A stretch of 64,000 bases of DNA from Cephalotus follicularis (Eukaryota > Streptophyta > Magnoliopsida > Oxalidales > Cephalotaceae), in contig BDDD01000433.1 in the NCBI GenBank assembly GCA_001972305.1, positions 289,988 to 353,987 of the forward strand, in the 5' to 3' direction. This document shows positions 21,743 through 32,095 of this stretch, one piece after another (the stretch's first letter is position 1; each line of letters begins with the position of its first letter). Made by a program: the position numbers and the translations under genes. The notes below the pieces were generated by a model that saw only the letters and a list, made by a program, of their open reading frames with translations, was not told the origin of the DNA and ran no database searches.

Positions 21743-24310
21743 ATGAAATGTATCTCTCAGATAGTGGTTCACAGTAATGATTCGAGGGTGTTTTCCAATC
21801 TTGATTTGAGATCAGGTTATCACCTGTTGAGGGTGAGGGAAGGAAATATTGAGAAGACTGCCTTTCGGACAAGATACGGTCACTACGAAATCCTAGAGAT
21901 GCCTTTTGGTGTCACCAATGCACCGACTGCGTTCATGTCATTGATGAACGATGTGTTTCGATCGTACCTGGACCAGTTTGTCGTTGTGCTTATTGACGAC
22001 GTACTTGTATGCTCAAGGAGTGTGGAAGAGCATGCTTGCCACCCGAGGTTGGCTCTTCAGATTCTCCGAGAGCACCAGTTGTATGCCAAATTCAGTAAGT
22101 GTGAATTTTGGCTTGACCGTGTGATCTTTCTTGGTCACATTGTATCTGGAGAGGGTTTGCCGGTGGATCCGTCGAAGACAGAGGTGGTGCAAGATTGGCC
22201 ACAGCCAAAGAATGTGACGGAGGTACGCAGTTTTTTTGGCTTGGCAGGCTATTACCGAAGGTTTATTCATAACTTTTCAAGGATATCCGAGCCCTTGACT
22301 AGACTGACCCAGAAGACCACCTTGTTTGTCTGGGATGAAGATTGTGAAGCTAGTTTTCGCGAACTGAAGGATCGGTTGGTTTCCGCTCCTATCTTGGCAT
22401 TACCTGAGGGTAATGAGGGCTTTGCAGTCTATAGTGATGCATCGGGTAAGGGCTTGGGCTGCGTGCTAATACAGCGAGGAAAGGTGATTGCTTATGCTTC
22501 TAGGAAGCTGAAGTTGTACGAAGAAAACTACCCAACTCATGACCTTGAACTTGCAGCTATTATTTTCGCCCTTCATAAGTGGAGGCACTATCTTTACGTG
22601 GCGCAGTTTGAGATCTTTACCGATCGTAAAAGCTTAAGTTACCTGTTCTGTCAGGATACACTGAACATGAGACAGCGTAGGTGGGTAGAGTTCTTTAATG
22701 ATTATGACTGCAGTATCCAGTACCACTCAGGGAAAGCGAACCTAGTCGCTGATGCCTTGAGCCGCAAGGCTATGGTTTCCAGTACAATGGTGTCGCAATG
22801 GAAGATGTTGGAAGACTTCCAAGAATGGTCTCCGTTCAACCAATCACCGGGGATCTTCCTAGCTGACATGCGAGTACATCCAGTGTTTCTTGATCACATC
22901 AGAGATGCACAACCACATGATCTGGAGTTGCAGCGGATTCGGGAGAACCTAGACTCGGAATCCGAATTTAGCGTGCATGCTGATGGTATTTTGAGATATC
23001 GGGGACGTGTATGTCTTCCGAGTGAACCGAGACTGAAGGATGAGTTACTCCGCGGGGCTCATAAATCTCTGTACAGTATCCATCCTGGTAGCACCAAGAT
23101 GTACCAAGATATGAAGAAAACTTATTGGTGGCCCGGTATGAAGCGCGAGATTGCTGAATATGTCGCGAAGTGTTTGACTTGCCAGAGGGTCAAGGCCGAG
23201 CACCATAGACCTGCGGGACTGTTACAGTCATTACCAGTGGCGGAGTGGAAATGGGAACACATCACGATGGACTTTGTTTCTTGATTTCCACTAACGAGGC
23301 ATCCTCATAATGCTGTGTGGGTTATTGTTGATAGACTCACCAAATCAGCACACTTCTTGCCCACACATGTCACTGATTCTGCGAGCAAGTTGGCCCGACT
23401 ATATGTGAAGGAGATTGTGAGACTGAACGGTGTTCCGGTGAGCATTGTTTGCGATAGGGATTCGATCTTCACTTCCAACTTCTGGAAGAGATTTCAGGCA
23501 GCCTTCGGAACAAGATTGAATCTCAGTACTGCTTTCCACCCTCAGACAGACGGACAGTCAGAGCGTACCATCCACACCTTGGAGGACATGCTTCAGGCTT
23601 GTGTGATTGATTTTGGCAGAACCTGGGAAGACCATATCCCTCTAATAGAGTTTTCTTATAACAATAGCTATCACTCGAGTATTGGTATGGCTCCATACGA
23701 GGCACTGTATGGGAGAAAGTGTAGGTCATCTGTCTGCTGGGACGAGGTTGGTAAACGACCATTACTTGGGTCAGATTTGGTGGAGGAGACTTCGGAGAAA
23801 GTCAAGTTCATCAAAGAGAAGTTGCTAGTAGCGCAGAGTCGGCAGAAGAGCTATGCTGACAGTGTGAAGAGAAGGCCTTTAACCTTCAATGTCGGAGATC
23901 ACGTGTTCTTGAAGGTATCTCCGTGGAAAAAGGTGCAAAGATTTAGGAAAAAGGGCAAGCTAGAGACGCGCTATATTGGTCCTTTTGAGATTCTGGAGAG
24001 GGTTGGGGAGGTAGCTTATCAGCTAGCCTTGACTCCAACATTGTCGAGTGTACATGATGACTTCCATATATCGATGATACGAGGGTATATCCGAGATACA
24101 TCACATGTCTTGGATTATGACTCGGTTACGATGAGGGAGGATCTTTCCTGCGAGGAGTAGCCCGTAAGAATCTTGGATTGGAAGACACAAGTATTGAGGA
24201 ACCGAACCATTCAGATGGTAAAGGTTAAGTGGCAATTTCATCGGCCAGATAAGGCAACTTGGGAACGTGAGGATGACATCCGAGAAAGTTACCCGAATTT
24301 GTTTTAGTAT
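21743..24310 (+). pseudogene. Element A pol region: RT, RNase H, integrase, chromodomain-like tail
   Basis: Visible parts in order: the later part of reverse transcriptase ([39 protein letters not shown] with the catalytic aspartates), RNase H ([32 protein letters not shown]), the integrase HHCC finger ([28 protein letters not shown]), the integrase core ([33 protein letters not shown]), a C-terminal module (FLKVSPWKKV, KLETRYIGPFEILERVGEVA) and a chromodomain-like tail near 24190-24306 (ATWEREDDIRESYPNLF). No protease is seen and the start of RT is absent. The region is broken. Confidence 0.93.
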
Positions 24311-24340
24311 AGTGTTAATTTAGAGGAAGAAATTTCTCGA

Positions 24341-24352
24341 AAGAGGGGTGGA
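24341..24352 (+). other. Polypurine tract of element A
   Basis: AAGAGGGGTGGA lies directly before the 3' LTR start (TGTAACGCCCGG at 24353). Confidence 0.9.
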
Positions 24353-27197
24353 TGTAACGCCCGGTATTTACCTGAATTTAATATTTCGATTTGTGATGTA
24401 ACCTTGAACTTGAATTAATGAGAATGTTGAGATTTTGAACTCAAAAGATGCTTACAAACCCTAATTATGGTTTTGGGAATGGAATGTGGGTGTTAAACTT
24501 AAAAACGGTGTTGTTTTGAGGTAAACGCGTCGACGTCTTTGGAAAGACGTGGACTTCTGTGGAACCGAGATGCACGTGAATGCATGGACATGCACGTCGA
24601 TGTAAGGAGAAGACATCGACACCTTCTGGTGAAAAAGGAAAAGACATCGACGTCTAAGGAAGACGTCGATGCCTTTTAAAAGAATGTCTGTCACGTTATA
24701 AACTGACAGAGTAACGTGCCGAGGGAAGGATTTAGGATCCATGCAGGCACCATGAGGCACGGGAAGGAGACGTGTTGATCATGCACGATGGCCTCCTGAC
24801 CTGCATGGCTGAAGAAAGATGAGGAAGGTAACAAGTGTTGCCATGGATGGAGCCTGCAAAAGAAAGAGGGAAAGAAAACTAAAGGAAAAATGCAGAGTCT
24901 GGGAAAGGGAGAGGGAGCACGAGAGTGCTCATTGAATACCAGGAGAAAAAGGACGGTGGAGCGACCTGCATAAGAACAACCCTCCCCATCTCTCTCTCTC
25001 GTTTAAAACACCAAAGGAAACAAAGAGAGGAAAACCAGTGACTGTGAGAGCCACCATTGTTGAGCTTAGTTGGAGCTAGAGATTGGAGCTCGTGGGTTGC
25101 AGTTCCTGAGGGGATCTTGGAGCTGCTGTGACAAGAACCTGGGAACTAAAAGGGGTGGACTTTCCAGTTCCTAACTTGGGACAACAAGGTAGGGGAAAGT
25201 GATAATCGTATACATGCATTTTGGGTTTTAAGTTAGTGAATAACATGATGAATTGCATGTTAATGGTTGAATTGTGATTTTGGACTTGTTATGGTGTTTA
25301 CTGTGATATACGGAGTTAGCATGCATGTGTAAATTACATGGATATTGAACTGGGTTATGTATGGATGATTTTGATAATGGCTGCTGTGTTAAAAAATATG
25401 GAGAAACCTTCTGGGTTGGATAAACGTCGACGTCTACCTAAAGACGTCGATGTCTTCATGTTCGTACGAAAAGGACATCGATGTTTGAGTAAAATCATCG
25501 ATGCCTTTTTTGGGTAATCATAGAACTGCGATGTTTATTGCAGATGGAAAAGTAGCCACTTGGGATTACACGTTTGTTTACGAATTGTCGTTCTGATTAC
25601 ATACTATGATAACCAGTAGATTTTCTTACGCCTTGAGAGGTCAAGTTTCGACTATATGAGGATCTAGAGACTGGATTCTTCCCTCCATAATCCAGACTCG
25701 CGCACTGATACCTTCTGGTATCATAAACACATCGATGTCTTTGGAAAGACATCGACGTCTTTGACCCAAAAATGCCTGGGAATAACTGAACATAGGATCG
25801 ACGCCTTAGGGAAAAGACGTCGACGCCTTAGGGATAGACATCGACGCCTATGTCCCTGTTTAATGGAATTTCACTCGAATGGGACCCGCTAGACCCGAAA
25901 CGACTCTAGGAACGATCCTAGATGCATTCTGAGCATATGTTTGCATTATTACTGTGATTGCATTATGGTTGATTTCTAAATAGTGTTAACCATTTTGAAA
26001 AGCTTGCATGATTTTTATAATCATTATTGTGCGAAAATGTATATTTGTCGACATATGAATATATATATTTTTTCGAAATGACTAGGGAAAGTATTTTCCA
26101 ATGACGGAGAAATGTTTGAAAGGATTGATTATGAAATCAAAAGTATTGTGCAAAAATGTATATTTGTCAACATATGAATTTATATATTTTTGAAATGATT
26201 GGGGAAGTGTTTCCAAAGACGGAGAAATGTTTTAAAAGATTGTTTATACAATCAAATGTATTGTTTAAGTTTTATAACTTATCACAACTTGTGAACGGAG
26301 TAATATATTTTAAACAAATATATGTGATCAAGTAATTATATTTTATTTCTTGACTTGTACTATGCAATGCTTGTGCTTGTTGATTATTAGCCGCTGTGCT
26401 AATAACTTGTTGATTACTCAGCCGCTGTGCTGGTAACTTGCTCTTGGTTTAGCCGCCGCGCTAAACAACATACGGAGGACTTGCTCCAAAACAGTTCGCA
26501 AACGGAGATGGGGTAAGAGTGCATGACGTTGGGGCCAGGAGGTGGTGACGGTTATGACGACTTGCTTGTCTGGTTCCTTTTGGGACATACTTATTGCTTG
26601 TGTTGATATAACTCATGAGGTTATACTTGTATCGTGATCATGCATATATTTTTATATATGTATATACGGAGATATAATTATTGTGATAATTACATGTCAT
26701 ATTGCATCATAATGCATTCATTCATGATACCCATTACCATATGACTCGAACTGTATTTATAAGTTTATTCACTTAGCCGAGTGAGGACAAAGGCTAACCC
26801 CTACTGTAACAGATTGACGGAGTAGATTTGACACGGAGCATGCGCGAAGACTTAAAGAGAAGACTGAGTAGTTTCTGTTGTTTTCTTGTATTGGGTTAAT
26901 GAACATTGATCATGTTAATTTGGATTGTTGTAACAAAGGTTATTTTGTTATCTCGTACTGTATATTTTTCACGCTCCGTTTTTGGGCGATCGACGATGAG
27001 GTTGGGTTTTTGTTATAAACTTGTTGAGCATCACGTAGTATGGGATGCGTGGTGTATGTTTAAATTCGGCTCATTTATGTTATTGCTTCCGCTATTGAAG
27101 GTTTTTATTTATTGGTAAATTTGCATGAGCTGGATTATATTATGTTGATTGCCTTACCGCTTATATGTTGTCTTAAAATGGAAAACGGGGTGTGACA
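24353..27197 (+). repeat. Element A 3' LTR
   Basis: 2845 bases, nearly identical to the 5' LTR. Palindrome clusters lie at 24520-24680, 25420-25520 and 25720-25860. The AAGGTAGGGG box is at 25187-25195 and the TTAGCC/GGCTAA hairpin at 26773-26797. It is followed by target repeat ataat. Confidence 0.95.
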
Positions 27198-28394
27198 ATA
27201 ATATAGAATCTTGCAAAACATAACATAACATATCTGAACATAAACATAACATATCAACAAAAAACGTGGCGGTCATAGCATAACTGAAAACTTAAAAACT
27301 TAACAATTTCTGAAAACTTAAACATATTCCAGTTCAAAACTAAAACATATGTATCTTATTGTTCATGACCACTTAAACAGAAAACATAACGGGATCACAC
27401 TCCTAGGGACCCAAAATATAAGGTGGTCATCTCTCGTTCACACATTCCCCCACTACCGCTGATAACCTGCCGCTTGGAAAACAAAAAGGCGGCTGAGCAA
27501 ACTTCAGTACGAATAAGGAAAGAAAAAGCAGTAAACGATAAGTTTAAAAGCTGTAAGATTTCAATAAAATTCATAACAGAAGTCTTAAGCAATTAAAAAC
27601 AATTAAACATTCGTAAAGTCACATTTGTACTTTCATAAAATCCATATAACTTTCAAAACATTTCAAAACATCATATCACGATCCATAAGTCATACTGAGC
27701 CACATACATATCACATAACATATATTTGGCAAGGGAGGCGCTAATTCCACATGCCCACTAGAATTGAAGTGTACGACACTACACTTGTCAATTCTCACAT
27801 ATCACATATCATATCACATATCGTATACTAGAATCGATTCATACGCCTCTATCACATAGCGGATCCATAAATCCACCTCATGGGATTTATTCATAACACT
27901 CAGAGACGCCGTAGACTAATCACATCGCTACGGAAGAGTCATGTCCCCGTGTCAGGCCTACGACATGCCTATGGTATGCCCCATAGGTGGGTATAATACT
28001 CAGTATTCAATCATTTAGAAAACATCGATTTATCGAAATCAATTTAAAACACATAAATATGCTTCCAAAAAACATATTTGAAAGTCGTTCACAACGATAT
28101 CATAACATACATTTCAAACGAGAACATAGAATAAAACTGATTTTAGTTCGATAATCAGATAGCCAAGGAACGGTAGAAATCCGTACCTTTTTGCGTTCAC
28201 AAAACTCTTACGAAAAGATTGTTCACTCAACTCCCTTTGAAGCACAACAATCTAAAAGCCACCCAAAACCATTCATATAAGGGTCTAAGAAACATTAAAG
28301 ACATTAAATAGACTTATTACAGTGTTTAGAAAAGACCAGAATTGATTCAGAGAACAAACGGAGTAAAACAGTTGAAAACAGAAATTTTTCTGGG

Positions 28395-28595
28395 CAAAAC
28401 AGCCGACTTGGAAAGCTTGGCAGTCGACTAATCACAAGGGCCAGTCGACTACTCAAACCAGAATGCAGGCAGTCGACTATCACTTAGATCCAATCGACTA
28501 CACAACCCAAGACAGTCGATTGTGTTCATATGGCAGTCGACTGTTCATCCAATCCAGCCGACTATCCACAAGAACAGTCGACTGTTCTGGACGAC
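28395..28595. repeat. CAGTCGACTG palindrome cluster in solo LTR B2
   Basis: About nine words of the CAGTCGACTG or CAGCCGACT type, aligned in position with the B cluster at 11040-11260. Individual words differ from B while the centre CGAC is retained. Confidence 0.82.
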
Positions 28596-29691
28596 AGAAC
28601 AGCAGAAACTTGATAATTTCATACAGAAGCTGGTTCAAATGATTACCACATTAAACCAGGAACACAAGGGCATAAACATATGACATTTAGATGATACAGA
28701 AACACATAATTTTCAGGGAAAAAGATGGACGGTGGCTTAACTTCCAAGGAAGACAATAACTCTCTAAGCATATGCCCATGTTCAAGTCTAATTTCTGTCC
28801 TTTATCACTTAACAGATATTTAAAACCAGATTATGACATGTCTAGGTGTATAAAACATGCTGACATGCTTAGGAATACAATGACAAAACATATAGGCAGG
28901 AATCAAAACCAAAGGACACTAAGAGCACAAAACCGAAATACAAGGTAAAAGAAACCATGACAGTAAGGTTACCAACCTGCAGTGATCATCAAGAACACGG
29001 GAAACAGTTGAAGGACACCACATTTCACTTGTCAAACGGCTGTACAAAAAGAAGGGCAAGAGAACAAAACAAAGAGTACATAACATGCTTAACAAGCCAA
29101 AGGGATTCAACCTAAAGACAAAGGAAGATTAAGATTACCTCTATAACGATTTCACAAGGATCAGCAAACTCCAATAATGCAAAAATTCGGCAGTGGCTTT
29201 GCAGAAAAGAGAGGCAACATGTAAAATGACAATATCTCTCACCAAAAGGAAAAAGAGGAGACAAAATCAGCTCACATATGGAAGAAGAGAGGATTTTCAG
29301 ACAACTAGAAAGGAAAGAAATATTGTTACCGTGTGAATTGATGAGGGGAGGAGTGAGTTCGGGAGAAAGAGAGGGAAGAATAGGAAAGAAAGAAAGAAAG
29401 AAAAAGGAAAGAAAAGAAAAAGGAAAAGAAAATAAATAAATGAAATGAAATGAAAGGATTTTAAAATAAAAGGAATTGTTTTAATAAAATAAAATTTTGA
29501 TTAAATAAAATAAAAACCCAAACCCAACATTGCATTATCATATCAAAATTTTAGGTCGGTATCAAACAACCCAAATCACATAAACCCAAAACAAAATGGT
29601 AACCGGACTTTAAAATTAAACAAAATTAAAAAGCCCGAAAGCAAACACATAAAAAGTCTGTAAAACACATACGAACAAGCAGGGTATTACA

Positions 29692-30412
29692 CGACCACAC
29701 CAGCAAATGCTCGAGAAGATCATCGCACAAGCAATCATCACACAAGCAACCATCACACAATCGATGCCCGGGGATACACTACACTCAGCAATGCCCGGGT
29801 AGACACTACACTTAGCAATGCCTGGGGAGACCACCACAACAGCAATGCCCGGGGAGACCACCACAACAGCAAATGCCCGGGAAGACCACCACAACAGCAA
29901 TCGCCCAAGGAGACCACCACAACAGCAAATGCTCAAGGAAACGACAACGTTGCCTAGGATCAACACAAGGCTCGGGGACAAACACCAAGCATTGGGACAA
30001 ATACCCGAGGTCCCACCAACACTCAATTTACACTAAGGAGATGAAATCTCACCATGTCCTACTACCCAAGGGATCCACCAGGGCTCACCCGACAAACCAT
30101 CTTCAGGGACCGAGCTGATCCGAGGTCGGGAGGACGACCAAAACTAAGGAAAAGTCCTTACTCACATGCTTCCACAGCTGGAATCGCCTCAGCAAGCACA
30201 AATAACTACTCCGTTGAAGATCCATCGACATGGTCATGGGCTACTGGACTGCACACATCCTTCATATACTCATATAGATACCCACTTCCAGAGCACTGCA
30301 TGAACATCGGCCCACTTCCAGAACACCGCATGAACATCAATGGAAGGGCTACGCAAGCACTCCTTCCCCGGTAATCACACATTTGGCGCACCTCGCTACA
30401 CGTTTGGCGCAC
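29692..30412 (-). repeat. Element C right LTR, last piece
   Basis: It resumes after B2 with target repeat cgacc and matches about 4130-4760, including the GGGGAGACCACCAC minisatellite (29760-29945) and ATGAACATCGGCCC units (30285-30360). It ends in a duplicated TTTGGCGCACCT word near 30385-30412, after which LTR D resumes. Confidence 0.8.
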
Positions 30413-32095
30413 CTGTTTTTGGGAAGTATGTAAATGGTTTAATAAAATCATTGTTATATGGAAATGTAATGTCTTCCAAAAGGATTGTGAAAACGGTTTC
30501 AAGGGATTGAGAAACTGTTATGCGAAAATGACTATATTCGTGTATTTGAATGTGGTTCGAATGGCTGGTTTTACATTTTAAAATGTATTGCTTTCAAGTA
30601 TTTTATGATACATTGAATTCACTTCAAAAGGATTAAAAAAGGATTGTTATATATATTGATATATCTGTATATATATATGTATATGTTTTCAAGTGTTTAA
30701 TGTTATAAATTACTTGAATTGGATTGAAAGACTTGGATGACTACTAAGCTTTGTTGAGTAAGTAGCCAAGACTTGAACTATTTTAAAAGGACTTATGTAC
30801 GTTTGCAAATGTATGGTTTACAAGTATTATATTTGTTAATAATTACTTCTAATGGATTGATTGATTGTGGTTGGCTGCTAAGCTCTTTTGAGTAAGTAGC
30901 CAGGAATTCCACTACTAATCTCTGTTGAGTAAGTAGTCGAAGATTCCATATACGGTAGCTACTAAGCTCTGTTGAGTAAGTAGGTAGGGTTTCCCATACA
31001 ATGGTTGCAAAGCTCTATTGAGAAAGTAGCCAAGGACTCCCTTTTGGTTACTAAGCATTGTGGTGTATGTAACCGGTTTCTAAGCACTGTTGTGTAGGAA
31101 GCTTGAATTGGATTGATGGGTCTTAGTGACCTGATTATTGGATTGTTTGTCCGTAGTGACATGTTCGAATGTAATGGATTGTTTGACTGGATTGATTGAA
31201 TAATTGATGGACCGTGATGGGAATTTCGCATTAGTTACTAAACACAGAGTGGAAGTAACTATGAATTTCATATGTGTGGGCTACTAAACACAGAGTTGAA
31301 GCAGCTAGGGTTTCCCGTACAATGGTTACTAAACACAGAGTGGAAGTAACTGGGCTACTAAACATAGAGTGGAAGTAGCTAGGGACTCCCACATTCAACG
31401 GTTACTAAACGCAGAGCGGAAGTAACCGGGTTACTAAATACAGAGTTGAAGTAACCGGGTACTAAACACAGAGTGGAAGCATCCCTTGATGGATTGTTTG
31501 TCCGATGTGACATGATTGATAGATTGATTGGTCCTTTGTGACATGATGGATTGATGGGTGCTTCGAGGACATGATTGCATGGTTGCTCAATTAGTGATCG
31601 ATATACACATACACATACGACATATATTGTATTGCATCATAATGCATTCATTTCATGTCATTCATTATCGTTGTCCCCAATGTGCATTTATATTTCTCTA
31701 CATAGCCGAGTGAGGACAAAGGCTAACCCCCTAATATTTCAGATTTATGCAGTGGATTGACATTGTTATTGCTTGGGGGAAAACGGAAAGGCATTAAGTT
31801 GTATCTCCTTTGAGAAATGTTAAACTGGATGTTGTATTAATAGATTAAATGTATTGTATCATTTAGTTCATGCTCTGTTTTGTGGGCAATTATCAACAAT
31901 GGTGTTATGTTGTTGTAACATGTTGTATTGGATGCATGTTACGTATTTAAATTCTGCTTATAATTATATGCTTCCGCAATGAAATGAAATGATGATATAT
32001 GATTAGAAAGTTTTAAATTTTCCATATTTTTAAATGAGCTGAATGTTATGCTAATTGCCATGACCTAAGTGTTGTTATAGAAACGGGGTGTGACA
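30413..32095 (+). repeat. LTR D, 3' piece
   Basis: AT-rich sequence is followed by the hairpin array (30741-31470), the TAGCC/GGCTA hairpin (31702-31725) and the LTR end GGGGTGTGACA (32095). Target repeat aaccc follows. The order matches the 3' thirds of LTRs A and F, where only two or three such hairpins are present instead of a long array. Confidence 0.85.
30741..31470 (+). repeat. Array of covarying hairpin repeats in LTR D
   Basis: About a dozen units each have arms such as GTTACT/AGTAAC or GCTACT/AGTAGC around a 14-16 base middle. Clear examples are 31233-31260, 31325-31350, 31354-31379, 31399-31428 (8-base stem CGGTTACT/AGTAACCG) and 31429-31456. Units in the left half (30741-31075) have the middle CTC-TGTT-GAG; those on the right have CAC-AGA-GTG or CGC-AGA-GCG. 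So both outer and inner arms change together. Confidence 0.8.

Larger units (their letters stand above)
17996..27197 (+). mobile_element. Element A: Ty3/Gypsy chromovirus-type LTR retrotransposon
   Basis: It has a perfect target repeat, ataat (17991-17995 and 27198-27202). The 5' LTR is 17996-20815 and the 3' LTR 24353-27197, both TGTAACGCCCGG...GGGGTGTGACA. The interior is only 3537 bases, so LTRs make up more than 60% of the element. It carries a primer-binding site, a zinc-knuckle part of gag, reverse transcriptase, RNase H, integrase, a chromodomain-like tail and a polypurine tract. The gag capsid region, protease and start of reverse transcriptase are not seen. Coding has roughly one or two breaks in what remains. 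The LTR copies are very similar by eye (a few percent different), so A is the youngest of this nest, consistent with its innermost position. Confidence 0.95.
17955..29691 (-). mobile_element. Element B2: solo LTR of the B family, split by element A
   Basis: It begins TGTAACACCCCTAGACGGCGGG and ends GTATTACA, with perfect target repeat cgacc (17950-17954 and 29692-29696). Only LTR sequence is present: 17955-17995 and 27203-29691, about 2.5 kb. A inserted 41 bases from its left edge. Features shared with LTR B include the CTGAG hairpin (about 27493-27508), the CCGTAG and CCTATGG hairpins (27910-27990), the ATCCGTACCTT box (28179-28189) and a CAGTCGACTG cluster (28395-28595). A solo LTR inserted in the same host LTR as B means two B-family hits in one C copy. 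Confidence 0.9.
2815..30412 (-). mobile_element. Element C: large non-coding LTR element (LARD-like)
   Basis: The left LTR is 2815-6031, the interior is 6032-8318, and the right LTR starts at 8319 and is split by B and B2. The LTR edges are TGTGATGTCCCGCTCCC (2815) and TGTGACGACCCGCTCCC (8319). The first is flanked on the left by gtaat. At 6024-6031 the LTR ends GTTTTACA, followed by a reverse-complement polypurine tract, so the sense strand is minus. The roughly 2.3 kb interior has no gag or pol motif. This fits a large retrotransposon derivative that would have used proteins from a partner element (inference). The right end merges with LTR D near 30412 without a visible closing target repeat. 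Confidence 0.8.
1376..32095 (+). mobile_element. Element D: solo Ty3/Gypsy LTR, split by nested element C
   Basis: It begins TGTAACGCCCGAG and ends GGGGTGTGACA, the same termini as the LTRs of A and F. It is flanked by a perfect 5-base target repeat, aaccc, at 1371-1375 and 32096-32100. Only LTR sequence is present: 1376-2814 on the left of C and about 30413-32095 on the right, roughly 3.1 kb in all. No internal coding region was found, so it is read as a solo LTR left by recombination between two LTRs. It is inserted in the left LTR of Copia element E and was later hit by C. Confidence 0.87.
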
